64,000 nt of DNA from Curtobacterium sp. MCPF17_002 (GTDB lineage Bacteria; Actinomycetota; Actinomycetes; Actinomycetales; Microbacteriaceae): the NCBI RefSeq assembly GCF_003234115.2, contig NZ_CP126251.1, positions 3,038,001 to 3,102,000 of the forward strand, given 5' to 3'. A model generated the notes under the pieces. The model was not told the DNA's origin. It ran no database searches and saw only the letters and a list, made by a program, of their open reading frames with translations. Positions within the stretch are counted from its first letter, which is position 1; every line of letters starts with the position of its first letter. This document shows positions 31,927 to 40,137 of this stretch, piece after piece. The position numbers were made by a program, and so were the translations under genes.

Positions 31927-32354
31927 TGCTGCGCTACACCCTCACCCATCAGCCGACCCTCAGCGCCCTCGCATCCCTCGGGCACGGCTCGAAGGTGCTC
32001 CTCGCCGACGGCAACTACCCGTTCGCCACCGCCAAGCACCCGTCGGCGCGCCTCGTGCACCTGAACTTCCGGCCGGGAGTGCTCGACGTCGACGAGGTCC
32101 TGACGACGCTCCTCGACGCGATCCCGGTCGAGTCGGCCACGGTGATGCGCGCGCCGGTCGGCACCACGGTCGCCGCGCACGAGGGGTACCGGCGGATCCT
32201 GGGCGAGGCCGTGCCGATCACGGACCTCGACCGCTTCGCCTTCTACGACGCGGTCCGCGCTCCGGCGACGGGGCTCGTCATCGCCACCGGCGACCAGCGG
32301 TCGCACGCCAACCTGCTGCTGGAGATCGGGTTCCAGCCGACCCCGGGCCGGTAG
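31926..32354 (+). CDS. FucU/RbsD-type sugar mutarotase
   Basis: A 142-residue member of the RbsD/FucU family, which interconverts alpha and beta anomers of fucose or ribose. Recognisable parts are 'LASLGHGSKVLLADGNYPF' near the N-terminus, carrying the catalytic His and Asp, and the C-terminal 'FYDAVRAPATGLVIATGDQR' with the conserved Tyr and basic residue. The ATG at 31926 overlaps the LacI stop (TGATG) and has GGAGG four bases upstream; an ATG at 31923 is also possible. Presence with an alpha-L-fucosidase favours fucose as substrate. Confidence 0.82.
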   Translation: MLRYTLTHQPTLSALASLGHGSKVLLADGNYPFATAKHPSARLVHLNFRPGVLDVDEVLTTLLDAIPVESATVMRAPVGTTVAAHEGYRRILGEAVPITDLDRFAFYDAVRAPATGLVIATGDQRSHANLLLEIGFQPTPGR

Positions 32355-32442
32355 ACCGCAGCACGCGCGTGACCGGCGGCCGACCGCCCGGGCTGCACTG
32401 CGCCTCCCGGACAGACGGGCCGGCGGGCCGAAGGGCGGACGC

Positions 32443-33816
32443 TCAGGTGAGCGCCAGCAGGGTGTTCACCTGCTCGTTCACCCCCGTGAGCGTGGCGATG
32501 GGTTTGCCGTTCGCGTAGACGTCGTCGAACGCGGGCTGCAGCAGCGCCTGCACGTCGGCGGGGTTCCGGGTGACCGGGAACAGGAACGTCGTCTTCTCCT
32601 CGACCTGTCGGGTGAACGCGGAGACGTCGAGGCCGCGCTCACGGAACGAGGCGACGGCCGCGTCGGTGCCCGCGGGACGCGCGGGGAACACGATGCCGGC
32701 CTTGCCGACGATCTGCTGAGCGGTGTCGCTGCCGAGGAACGCGACCCACTTCGCCGCGGCCTCGGGGTTCTTCGCCTGCTTCGTGATCGAGTCCCCGAGC
32801 CCGTTGAACATCGAGGCCCGGTGTCCGATCGGCCCGATCGGCGTCGGCGCGAGGGCGATGTCGAGGTCCTTCATGTTGAGGTACGAGCCGATCATCCACG
32901 AACCGTTGAACGACAGGGCGCACTTGCCCGCACCGAGCTGCACCTCCGGACCGGTCGTCGTCGAGAACACCCCGTACTTGGCCATGTAGCCCTTCTCGGC
33001 GAGGCCGTAGTACCAGGCGAGCGTGTCCTGCACGACCTTCTCGTCGTAGCGGAACTTGTCGCCCCAGGGGTTCTCGTTCGTGTAGAACCAGTCGATCGAG
33101 CCGGTGAAGGGCGACCACTGCGTCTGCCCGAAGCCGTCACCACCGGAGCCGTTCGACGAGATCCCGTACACGGCGACGTCGTGCTTGTCGAAGCCGGGCT
33201 CGTCGCCGCGACGTCCCTTCCCGTCGACGGTCAGGTGCGCGAGCATCCGTTCGAACGAGCCGCCGTCGTCGGGGTTCCACTCGAGGTCGGCGAGGTCGGC
33301 GGCGGACACCCCGGCCTTCGCCATCGCCTTCTTGTCGTAGAACATCGCGATCGTGTCCCAGTCCTTCGGCGACCCGTAGCGGTGGCCGTCCTTGCCCTTC
33401 CAGAGCTCGGCGAGCCCGGACTGGTAGTCGTCGTCGCGGATGCCCTTCGTGGCACCGAGTTCGTCGAGCTTGTAGAGGACGTCGAGGTCGGCGTACTGCG
33501 GGAACTTCGTGAGGTGGTCGGTGAAGACGTCCGGGGCGGTGCCGGCGATGAACCCAGCGGTGAGCTTCGTCCAGTAGTCGTTCCACCCGAGCTGGGTGAT
33601 CTTGACGGTGATGTCCGGGTTCTCGCGGTGAAAGGCGTCGGCGACGGCCTGGTAGGCGGGCAGCTGGTTCGAGTCCCAGAGCCAGTAGCTCACGGTCGTG
33701 GCACCGCTCTTCGACGCGGCCCCACGGCTCGGCGACGAGCAGGCCGCGAGCGCACCGAGGGCGAGGGCCGAGGCGCCACCGGCGAAGAGCGCGCGGCGGG
33801 AGAGTTCGTTCGTCAT
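32443..33816 (-). CDS. ABC sugar transporter, substrate-binding lipoprotein
   Basis: A 457-residue extracellular solute-binding protein. The N-terminus 'SRRALFAGGASALALGALAA' followed by CSS is a lipoprotein signal with twin arginines and a lipobox Cys, so it is anchored outside the membrane, possibly exported by the Tat route. The mature part is a family-1 (maltose-binding-type) fold, with 'GTAPDVFTDHLTKFPQYAD' and 'KCALSFNGSWMIGSYLN'. It is the last gene of the leftward importer operon, behind both permeases, whereas the binding protein usually comes first. The sugar is unknown. Confidence 0.87.
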   Translation of the reverse strand: MTNELSRRALFAGGASALALGALAACSSPSRGAASKSGATTVSYWLWDSNQLPAYQAVADAFHRENPDITVKITQLGWNDYWTKLTAGFIAGTAPDVFTDHLTKFPQYADLDVLYKLDELGATKGIRDDDYQSGLAELWKGKDGHRYGSPKDWDTIAMFYDKKAMAKAGVSAADLADLEWNPDDGGSFERMLAHLTVDGKGRRGDEPGFDKHDVAVYGISSNGSGGDGFGQTQWSPFTGSIDWFYTNENPWGDKFRYDEKVVQDTLAWYYGLAEKGYMAKYGVFSTTTGPEVQLGAGKCALSFNGSWMIGSYLNMKDLDIALAPTPIGPIGHRASMFNGLGDSITKQAKNPEAAAKWVAFLGSDTAQQIVGKAGIVFPARPAGTDAAVASFRERGLDVSAFTRQVEEKTTFLFPVTRNPADVQALLQPAFDDVYANGKPIATLTGVNEQVNTLLALT

Positions 33817-33843
33817 GGTGTGTTGGTCCTGTCCGAGCCCGGG

Positions 33844-34785
33844 CTACTTGATCCCGGAGAAGCCGATGGAGTTGACGATCCGCTTGGCGAAGACGCCGAA
33901 CAGCAGGATCATCGGGAGCGCCGCCACCAGGGTCGCGGCCATCAGGCCCGCCCAGTCGGTGCCGGACTGCGGGGTCTGCGACTTGAAGACGCCGAGTGCG
34001 ACGGTCAGCACGCGCGAGCTGTCGGTGTACGACACCATGAGCGGCCAGAAGTAGTCGTTCCAGCTCGTGATGTAGGTCAGCACGGCGAGCGTGGCGATCG
34101 GGGCCGCCGCCATCGGGATGACGAGGCGGAAGAACACCCGGATCTTGCCGGCGCCGTCGATGAGTGCGGCTTCCTCGACCTCCTTCGAGATGCCGAGGAA
34201 GAACTGCCGGAGGAAGAACACCGCGAACGGCGTCATGAACATCGTCGGCAGGGCGATCCCGAGCAGGTTGTCGACGAGTCCGAGCTCCTTGATGAGCGCG
34301 AAGTTCGGCAGCAGCGTGAAGATCGCGGGGACCATGAGCCCGGCGAGGAACACCGCGAAGACCTTGTCGCGTCCGGGCCAGCGCAGCCGGGCGAACGCGT
34401 AGGCGGCTGCGGCGGAGAAGAACACCTGGCCGACGGTGACGAGGGTGGAGACGATGATCGAGTTGCCGAGGTACCGCCAGAAGTTCAGCGCAGCGCCGGA
34501 GCCGCCCTGCTCGAGGGCCTCCTTCGTGGACTGCAGCCCGAAGACCCGCTCGAAGCCGCCCAGGCTGAAGCCGACGGGCAGCAGCGAGGTCGGGTCGGAG
34601 TTGATCGCGCCGTTCGAGGACAGGGCGGTGCGGAGGATCCAGTAGAACGGGAACAGGGTGATGACGATGACGGCGATCATCGCGACCCAGGCGAGGACAC
34701 GGCCGACCGAGGGGCGACGGCGGTGGCCGGCTCCCGGTCGCGGCTGACGCTTCGTGGTGACGGAGCGGGTGAGGGTGGTGGTCAT
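33844..34785 (-). CDS. ABC sugar transporter permease, MalG type
   Basis: A 313-residue inner-membrane permease with six helices. An Arg-rich cytosolic N-terminus precedes helix 1 ('MIAVIVITLFPFYWILRTAL'). The EAA loop that docks the ATPase is 'EEAALIDGAGKIRVFFRLVI'. It pairs with the MalF-type permease, whose gene ends 15 bases upstream. No ATP-binding subunit is encoded here, so the importer probably uses a shared MsiK/UgpC-like ATPase encoded elsewhere, as is usual in actinobacteria. It ends 27 bases before the lipoprotein gene. Confidence 0.86.
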   Translation of the reverse strand: MTTTLTRSVTTKRQPRPGAGHRRRPSVGRVLAWVAMIAVIVITLFPFYWILRTALSSNGAINSDPTSLLPVGFSLGGFERVFGLQSTKEALEQGGSGAALNFWRYLGNSIIVSTLVTVGQVFFSAAAAYAFARLRWPGRDKVFAVFLAGLMVPAIFTLLPNFALIKELGLVDNLLGIALPTMFMTPFAVFFLRQFFLGISKEVEEAALIDGAGKIRVFFRLVIPMAAAPIATLAVLTYITSWNDYFWPLMVSYTDSSRVLTVALGVFKSQTPQSGTDWAGLMAATLVAALPMILLFGVFAKRIVNSIGFSGIK

Positions 34786-34800
34786 GGTCGGACGCTCCGT

Positions 34801-35772
34801 TCAGTCCAGGTCCGACTCACCCGAGCGGGTGAGGCGGTACTGGATGATCGTGATGATGCTGAGGACGACGAGGAGCGCGACCGACACGGCGGACGCGTAC
34901 CCGAACTGGAAGCGGCCGAAGGCCAGGTTGTAGATGTAGTTCTGCACGACGTTCGTGGCGTTCGCGGGGCCGCCCTGCGTGGTGACGGCGACGGTGTCGA
35001 ACACCTGGAACGACCCGATCACGGTGATGATGAGCACCAGCGACAGGATCGGGCGGAGGAGCGGCACGGTGATCCGCCAGAACATCTTCCACTCGCTCGC
35101 GCCGTCGATGCGCCCGGCTTCGTACACGGTCTCGGGCAGGGACTGCAGGCCGGCGAAGATGAGCAGTGCGGTGTAGCCGACGTGGCGCCAGACGTTGATG
35201 AGCGCGATCGACGGGATGCCCCAGACGTCGCTCTGCAGGAACGGGATGCGGTCGAGCCCGAGGGCGGCGAGCATCTCGTTGCCGATGCCGAGCTGGGTGT
35301 CGAGGATCCACAGCCAGACGAGCGCCGCGACGACGTTCGACACCAGGTAGGGCGCGAGGACGATGCCGCGCACGAAGGTCGACTTCGTCAGGCGGTGCAT
35401 CATCACGGCGATGAAGAGCGCGACGACCGTCTGGATGACGATGTTGATGAGGACGTACTCGACGGTCACGACCATCGAGTGCCAGAAGATCGAGTCCTGC
35501 ACCAGCCGCACGTAGTTCTGCAGGCCGGTGAACTCGGGCGGGGTGAGCAGGTTGTACGAGGTGAAGCTGAGGTAGATCCCCCGCACGGTCGGCCACGCCA
35601 GGAACACCGCGAACCCGATCGCGGCCGGGGCGATGAAGGCGAGCGCGAGCCACAGGTCGTTCCTGGGCCGGCGACGTGGGGTGGTCGTCCGTGCACGGGC
35701 GAGGTCGGCGGGCCGACTCCTCCGTGGGCGGGCGGTCGTCAAGGGTGACGACACGGGGCTCTCGGTTGCCAT
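34801..35772 (-). CDS. ABC sugar transporter permease, MalF type
   Basis: A 323-residue permease, first gene of the leftward importer operon. Six helices are predicted, beginning 'LWLALAFIAPAAIGFAVFLA'. The EAA loop 'TVYEAGRIDGASEWKMFWRI' is intact. The first 40 residues are a basic, Pro/Arg-rich cytosolic tail. It diverges from the Gfo/Idh oxidoreductase gene across 201 bases, a region holding an inverted repeat (TTGTC/GACAA) that may bind the regulator of both operons. It forms the transmembrane channel with the MalG-type partner. Confidence 0.86.
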   Translation of the reverse strand: MATESPVSSPLTTARPRRSRPADLARARTTTPRRRPRNDLWLALAFIAPAAIGFAVFLAWPTVRGIYLSFTSYNLLTPPEFTGLQNYVRLVQDSIFWHSMVVTVEYVLINIVIQTVVALFIAVMMHRLTKSTFVRGIVLAPYLVSNVVAALVWLWILDTQLGIGNEMLAALGLDRIPFLQSDVWGIPSIALINVWRHVGYTALLIFAGLQSLPETVYEAGRIDGASEWKMFWRITVPLLRPILSLVLIITVIGSFQVFDTVAVTTQGGPANATNVVQNYIYNLAFGRFQFGYASAVSVALLVVLSIITIIQYRLTRSGESDLD

Positions 35773-35880
35773 CGCGACTCCTTCGTCTGCGGTGGACTGA
35801 CGTGCGGCAGTCCGTGAGCCGGGAATCTACACGTGGGGACACCGCGCCGCAAGCGTCCCTTTTCTCCTGACCAACAGGGG

Positions 35881-35897
35881 TTGTCACGAGTAGACAA
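35881..35897. promoter_or_regulatory. Inverted repeat between importer and oxidoreductase genes
   Basis: TTGTC (35881-35885) and GACAA (35893-35897) flank seven bases in the divergent promoter region. TTGTCA here could also be a -35 element for the rightward gene. A binding role for the nearby LacI regulator is a guess. Confidence 0.35.
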
Positions 35898-35973
35898 GCC
35901 GTGTGAGGATGGCGGTCGATCGCATCGGAGCGACCTGCCCGGCGACGCATCCCCCACCCTGGAAAGGTCACTG

Positions 35974-37206
35974 ATGATCTCTGTCGGAATGGTCGGCGCG
36001 GGCCAGTTCGCCCCGCAGTTCGCGAAGTTGTTCAAGCTCCACCCCGACGTCGACCGGGTCTACGTCACCGACCTCGTCGACGACCGCGCCTCGGAACTCG
36101 TCGAGTCGCAGCACCTCGACGGCACGTTCCCCGACTTCGACGCCGTGCTCGCCTCGGACGTCGACGCCGTCGCGATCTTCACGCAGCGCTGGACGCACGG
36201 GCCCCTCGTCGTCAAGGCCCTCCGCGCCGGCAAGCACGTGTACTCCGCCGTGCCGATGGCGATCTCCGTCGAGGAGATCAGCGCCATCATCGACGCCGTC
36301 CGCGAGACCGGGCTCACCTACATGATGGGCGAGACGAGCTACTACAACCCGGCGACGGTCTTCGCCCGCAAGCAGGTCGCCGAGGGCGCCTTCGGCCGGG
36401 TCTTCTACGCCGAGGGCGACTACGTCCACGACATGGACCTCGGCTTCTACGCCGCGTACCAGTACAGCGGCGGCGACGACTGGAAGCGCACCGCCAGCTA
36501 CCCGCCGATGCTCTACCCGACCCACTCGGTCGGTGGCGTCCTCGGCGCGATCCCCGGCCACGCCGTCAGCGTCAGCTGCCTCGGCGTCAAGGACGACCGC
36601 GGCGACGGCGTCTTCGACAAGGACGTCAGCCAGTTCGACAACGACTTCTCGAACGCCACCGCCCTGTTCGAGCTCGACAACGGCGGCGTCGTGCGGATCA
36701 ACGAGATGCGCCGCGTCGGCTACCCGTCGCACATCCGCGAGTCCCGCTTCCGCTACTTCGGCACCGAGGCGAGCTTCGAACAGCTCGCCCGCGTCAGCGT
36801 CTGGCAGGACAAGGAGGACGTCCACGACATCAGCGACCAGATCAACACGCAGGCGACGATGTCCCTCGACGACCCGCGTCTGGCCGACGTTGACCCGTCG
36901 CTCCGTGACGCGTTCGTCTCCGGGTACGCCGAGGTCCACGACACCGACCGCCTGCCGGACGAGTACGCCGGTGTCCCGACCGGACACGAGGGCAGCCACC
37001 AGTTCCTGGCCGACGACTTCGTCCGCGCCGTCGTCGACCGGACGCTCCCCCCGGTGAACGCCTGGACCGCCGCGCGCTTCACCCTGCCCGGCATCATCGC
37101 CCACCAGTCGGCGCTGCAGGGCGGCGTCCGCCTCGAGGTGCCGGACTTCGGCGACGCGCCCGAGCCGGCCACGACGGCGTCCTCGTCTAGTATCGCCAGC
37201 GAATAG
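35974..37206 (+). CDS. Gfo/Idh/MocA-family oxidoreductase
   Basis: A 410-residue NAD(P)-dependent sugar oxidoreductase. The Rossmann motif 'SVGMVGAGQFAPQFAKLF' is at residues 3-20. 'RAGKHVYSAVPMAISVEE' is the family's EKP-like motif, though the usual Lys-Pro is replaced by Val-Pro, which may alter catalysis. 'MLYPTHSVGGVLGA' holds the likely catalytic His. The C-terminal half is the beta-sheet substrate domain. It starts at an ATG behind GGAAAGG and probably modifies the sugar brought in by the divergent importer. A hairpin terminator follows its stop. Confidence 0.85.
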   Translation: MISVGMVGAGQFAPQFAKLFKLHPDVDRVYVTDLVDDRASELVESQHLDGTFPDFDAVLASDVDAVAIFTQRWTHGPLVVKALRAGKHVYSAVPMAISVEEISAIIDAVRETGLTYMMGETSYYNPATVFARKQVAEGAFGRVFYAEGDYVHDMDLGFYAAYQYSGGDDWKRTASYPPMLYPTHSVGGVLGAIPGHAVSVSCLGVKDDRGDGVFDKDVSQFDNDFSNATALFELDNGGVVRINEMRRVGYPSHIRESRFRYFGTEASFEQLARVSVWQDKEDVHDISDQINTQATMSLDDPRLADVDPSLRDAFVSGYAEVHDTDRLPDEYAGVPTGHEGSHQFLADDFVRAVVDRTLPPVNAWTAARFTLPGIIAHQSALQGGVRLEVPDFGDAPEPATTASSSSIASE

Positions 37207-37212
37207 CAAGTG

Positions 37213-37252
37213 GCGTTCGGGTGTCGGTCCCTACCGGGCCGGCACCCGAACG
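37213..37252 (+). terminator. Terminator after the Gfo/Idh gene
   Basis: GCGTTCGGGTG and CACCCGAACGC form an 11-bp stem, extended by CGG/CCGG pairing, starting seven bases after the stop. No T-run follows. Confidence 0.6.
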
Positions 37253-37282
37253 CGGCTTCCGGACCCGACGAAGGTGGCTGAC

Positions 37283-38296
37283 GTGAGCGTCCCGACGACC
37301 CCGAGGGCGGTCACCCGCGCCGACGTCGCCCGCTACGCGGGAGTCAGCACCTCGGTCGTCAGCTACGTCGTGCACGACGGCCCCCGACCGGTCGCAGCCG
37401 AGACGGCCGCCCGCGTCCGCGAGGCCATCCGCGTCCTCGGCTACCGCCCGAACGCCAGCGCGCAGGCCCTCCGCACCGGGACCTCGAAGATGCTCGGGCT
37501 CGTCGTCCCGGAGCTCGACAACCCGTTCTGGTCGGAGCTCGCCGTCGCGGTCACGCACGCCGCCGCCGCCAGGGGGTACGACGTCCTGCTCGCGAACAGC
37601 GACGGGGACGCCGTGCAGGAGCGCGAGCGACTCCGCAGCCTGTCCGCCCGGCAGGTCGACGGCATCATCGTGACGAGCATCATGACGCGGCCGGACCTGT
37701 CCACCGTGAGCGACCCCGGCATCCCGATGGTCCTCCTCAACACCTTCTTCGAGGTCCCCGACTACGCCAGCATCGGTGTCGACGCCCTCCGCGGCGCGTA
37801 CGACGGCACGCGACACCTCGTCGAGCACGGGTACCGCTCGATCGGCCTCGTCATGGGCCACACCGGCTCGATGGAGCTCCGCGAGCAGGGCTGGATGCGG
37901 GCGCTCCGCGACGCCGGGCTGCCGGACGGGCCCATCGTCCGCACCGACTTCAACCGTCGTGGCGGCTACGAGGCGGGCCTCCGCATGTTCGCCGACGACA
38001 ATCGCCCGCGAGCCCTCTTCGTCAGCTCGGACATGCAGGCCGTCGGTGTCCTCCGCGCCCTGTACGAGCTCGGGCTCTCCGCACCCGACGACGTCGCCAT
38101 CGTCTCCTTCGACGGTGCGGCCGAGGCGGACTACACGAACCCGCAGCTCACGACCGTCCGGCAACCCATCGAGACGATGGCCGCGGCGGCCGTGGACCGC
38201 GTGCTCGGCCTGGACGCCGACAACCAGTGGCACCGCGACCTGGTACCGGCCGAGTTGGTGCTCGGCGGGAGTTGCGGGTGCCACGAAAGTCGGTGA
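37283..38296 (+). CDS. LacI-family regulator beside the importer locus
   Basis: A repressor of about 337 residues. 'TRADVARYAGVSTSVVSYVV' is the helix-turn-helix and 'YRPNASAQALRTGTSKMLGL' the hinge leading into the sugar-sensing domain ('VVPELDNPFWSELAVAV'). I choose the GTG at 37283, eight bases after AAGGTGG; an upstream GTG at 37274 would add three residues. The C-terminus ends in 'GGSCGCHES', with three polar/Cys residues unusual for the family. It probably governs the importer and oxidoreductase operons. A dispersed palindrome follows 11 bases after the stop. Confidence 0.85.
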   Translation: MSVPTTPRAVTRADVARYAGVSTSVVSYVVHDGPRPVAAETAARVREAIRVLGYRPNASAQALRTGTSKMLGLVVPELDNPFWSELAVAVTHAAAARGYDVLLANSDGDAVQERERLRSLSARQVDGIIVTSIMTRPDLSTVSDPGIPMVLLNTFFEVPDYASIGVDALRGAYDGTRHLVEHGYRSIGLVMGHTGSMELREQGWMRALRDAGLPDGPIVRTDFNRRGGYEAGLRMFADDNRPRALFVSSDMQAVGVLRALYELGLSAPDDVAIVSFDGAAEADYTNPQLTTVRQPIETMAAAAVDRVLGLDADNQWHRDLVPAELVLGGSCGCHESR

Positions 38297-38307
38297 CGCA
38301 CCCATCT

Positions 38308-38355
38308 GCGGGCCTGGAGGCGCGGTGCGGGCCCGCCCCGCGCCTCCAGGCCCGC
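38308..38355. repeat. Dispersed palindrome, copy 4
   Basis: Arms GCGGGCCTGGAGGCGCG and CGCGCCTCCAGGCCCGC around 14 bases, the same arms as copy 1. Here it lies between converging genes (LacI and HxlR), where it could end both transcripts. Confidence 0.82.
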
Positions 38356-38362
38356 CTCTTGG

Positions 38363-38824
38363 TCACGCGACCGACGCACGCTCCGTCACCGCGGTGAGCC
38401 GCTCCAGCGGCACGCGCTGGTGCGTGTCCCGCGTCAGCGCTGCCGCCTCGACCGGTTCGCCGGTCTCGGTGTCGACGAACCGGAGGTCCGACGTCAGCTC
38501 CGACGGGCGGTGGCGGTCGGCCCAGCCGCCGAGGGCGAGCAGCACCAGCGAGAGGTCGCGCCCGGCGGCCGTGAGGACGTACTCGTCGCGCGCACGACCA
38601 CCCTCCGGCTTGTAGGACGTGCGCTCGAGCACGCCGCCCTCGACGAGGGAGACGAGGCGGGCCGTGAGGACCTCGCGCGGGACGCCGAGGCTCTGCTGGA
38701 ACTGACTGAAGCGCGTGGATCCGGCGAGGGCGTCGCGGACGATCATGAGCGTCCACTTCTCGCCGAGGACGTCGAGGGACCGTGCGATGGGGCAGCGCTC
38801 GTCGCCGCCGAGGATGCCGAGCAT
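38363..38824 (-). CDS. HxlR-family regulator
   Basis: A 153-residue winged-helix regulator. 'CPIARSLDVLGEKWTLMIVR' is the hallmark N-terminus of the HxlR family, with the Cys that in several members senses electrophiles or oxidants. The recognition helix is in 'FSQFQQSLGVPREVLTARL', and the wing is 'LERTSYKPEGGRARDEYVL'. It diverges from an SDR gene across 85 bases containing TTCGGAATGCGAA, a probable operator. Regulator and dehydrogenase pairs of this kind usually respond to reactive aldehydes or quinones. Confidence 0.87.
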   Translation of the reverse strand: MLGILGGDERCPIARSLDVLGEKWTLMIVRDALAGSTRFSQFQQSLGVPREVLTARLVSLVEGGVLERTSYKPEGGRARDEYVLTAAGRDLSLVLLALGGWADRHRPSELTSDLRFVDTETGEPVEAAALTRDTHQRVPLERLTAVTERASVA

Positions 38825-38909
38825 GCATCCACCCTACTTGGGTTCGGAATGCGAACACAACGTGCTAAGTTCACTTTCCGTACTCAACTTCTCTCGACTG
38901 GAGCACCCC

Positions 38910-39608
38910 ATGACCGACCTCACCAACGCGATCGTCCTCGTCACCGGAGCGAACGGCGGCCTCGGCGCCGAGTTCGTCCAGCAGGCCCTCGACCGTGGCG
39001 CCACCAAGGTCTACGCGACCGCACGCACCCCGCGCACCTGGGACGACGAGCGCATCGTGCCGCTCGTCCTCGACGTCACCAGCCAGGCGAGCGTCGACGC
39101 CGCAGCCCGGGCCGCAGCCGACACCACCATCGTCGTGAACAACGCCGGTGTCGGCGGGTCCTCCCCGCTGCTCGACACCTCGGTCGAGGACGTCGAGCGG
39201 ATCTTCGCCACCAACGTGTTCGGTGCACTCCGGGTCGCCAAGGCCTTCGCCGGGTCGCTGCGTGGCGGCGCGCTCGTCGACGTGCACTCCGTGCTGAGCT
39301 GGATCGCCCTCGGCGCCGGCTACTCCGCGTCGAAGGCTGCGTTCTGGTCCCTGACGAACTCCCTCCGCCTCGAGCTCGCACCGCAGGGCACCCAGGTCGT
39401 CGGCGCACACCTCGGGTACACCGACACCGGGATGACCGCCGACCTCGACGTCGAGAAGGCCGACCCCGCCGTGATCGTCGCCGCGATCTGGGACGCCGTC
39501 GAGGCCGGCGAGCACGAGGTGCTGGCCGACCAGATCAGCCGCGACGTCCGCGCCGGGCTGAGCGCACCGCTGGTGGCGCTGTACCCGGGGCTCGCCGCGG
39601 CGGTCTGA
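38910..39608 (+). CDS. Short-chain dehydrogenase/reductase
   Basis: A 232-residue SDR. The cofactor motif 'LVTGANGGLGAEF' (about residues 10-22), 'VVNNAGVGGSSPL', the catalytic Ser in 'VDVHSVLSWIALGAGYSASK' with Tyr and Lys (YSASK) are all present. It should reduce or oxidise small carbonyl compounds with NAD(P)H. The divergent HxlR gene is the obvious regulator. The ATG is preceded by CTGGAG. Shorter than classical SDRs by about 15 residues at the C-terminus, but no motif is missing. Confidence 0.86.
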   Translation: MTDLTNAIVLVTGANGGLGAEFVQQALDRGATKVYATARTPRTWDDERIVPLVLDVTSQASVDAAARAAADTTIVVNNAGVGGSSPLLDTSVEDVERIFATNVFGALRVAKAFAGSLRGGALVDVHSVLSWIALGAGYSASKAAFWSLTNSLRLELAPQGTQVVGAHLGYTDTGMTADLDVEKADPAVIVAAIWDAVEAGEHEVLADQISRDVRAGLSAPLVALYPGLAAAV

Positions 39609-39675
39609 CCCCGATCGGACGGGTCAGCCGTGGGCCCCGCGGCCGGTGATGCCGCGGGTGCTCGCGGTGAGGCCG

Positions 39676-39738
39676 GGGACCGCGGAGCTCGGCGAACCGC
39701 TCGGGCCAAGTCGCCCGGTACGCCACGACCTCGACCAC
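39676..39738 (-). pseudogene. N-terminal remnant of a GrpB/UPF0157 gene
   Basis: A minus-strand frame preceded by GGGAGG reads MVEVVAYRATWPERFAELR, the start of GrpB/UPF0157 nucleotidyltransferase-like proteins. After about 20 codons the resemblance ends and the frame becomes Arg/Pro-rich. The rest of the gene is missing, so this looks like a deletion scar next to the tRNA. Confidence 0.45.
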
Positions 39739-39839
39739 GTCGCCCTCCCGCGTGTTGATCGTTCTGGTGCAGAATCGCCGAGTCCTGCGGACCGGAACCG
39801 TCAGGACCGAAGAAGATCGTGCGGGCCTGCTCGGTGCCC

Positions 39840-39895
39840 GCTCAACCGCTGTGCCAGCTCAACCGCTGTGCCAGCTCAACCGCTGTGCCAGCTCA
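39840..39895. repeat. 17-bp tandem repeat (3.3 units) beside tRNA-Ser
   Basis: Three exact copies of GCTCAACCGCTGTGCCA, then GCTCA. It lies 11 bases past the 3' end of tRNA-Ser(UGA). Confidence 0.9.
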
Positions 39896-39906
39896 GACCT
39901 GCTCTG

Positions 39907-39991
39907 CGGAGGGTGTGGGATTCGAACCCACGAGACATCTCTGCCCACCTGTTTTCAAGACAGGCTCCATCGGCCACTCGGACAACCCTCC
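39907..39991 (-). tRNA. tRNA-Ser(UGA)
   Basis: Minus strand: acceptor GGAGGGT (39991-39985) pairs with ACCCTCC (39914-39908). The anticodon loop CTTGAAA carries TGA between CTGT/ACAG stems, a long variable arm is present, and the T loop is TTCGAATC. The discriminator is G at 39907 and CCA is not encoded. Confidence 0.93.
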
Positions 39992-40051
39992 AGTGACGCG
40001 GCCACGTGGCGAGACGTGACCGCGTCCCGGGAAGTCTACCGGGCGTGCGAA

Positions 40052-40115
40052 CGGTGCGAGGTTGCGTACTCGGTGCGAGCAACGAAGCCTCGCACCGTGT
40101 GCGGAACCTCGCACC
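40052..40115. repeat. Inverted cluster of GGTGCGAG repeats
   Basis: Two direct copies (40053 and 40072) face two inverse copies CTCGCACC (40089 and 40108), so AACCTCGCACC can pair with GGTGCGAGGTT. It lies between the HAD gene's end and tRNA-Ser(UGA) and may act as a terminator. Confidence 0.6.
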
Positions 40116-40137
40116 ACTCGAAGCAGACCCGTGCGCG

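Noticed and set aside
32821..35748. A 975-codon plus-strand frame
   Set aside because: It mirrors the importer genes in another frame and has the His/Asp/Arg-rich composition of high-GC shadows; the transporter proteins on the other strand have clear motifs.
39840..39895. CRISPR-like short repeats beside the tRNA
   Set aside because: Units of 17 bp abut without spacers.
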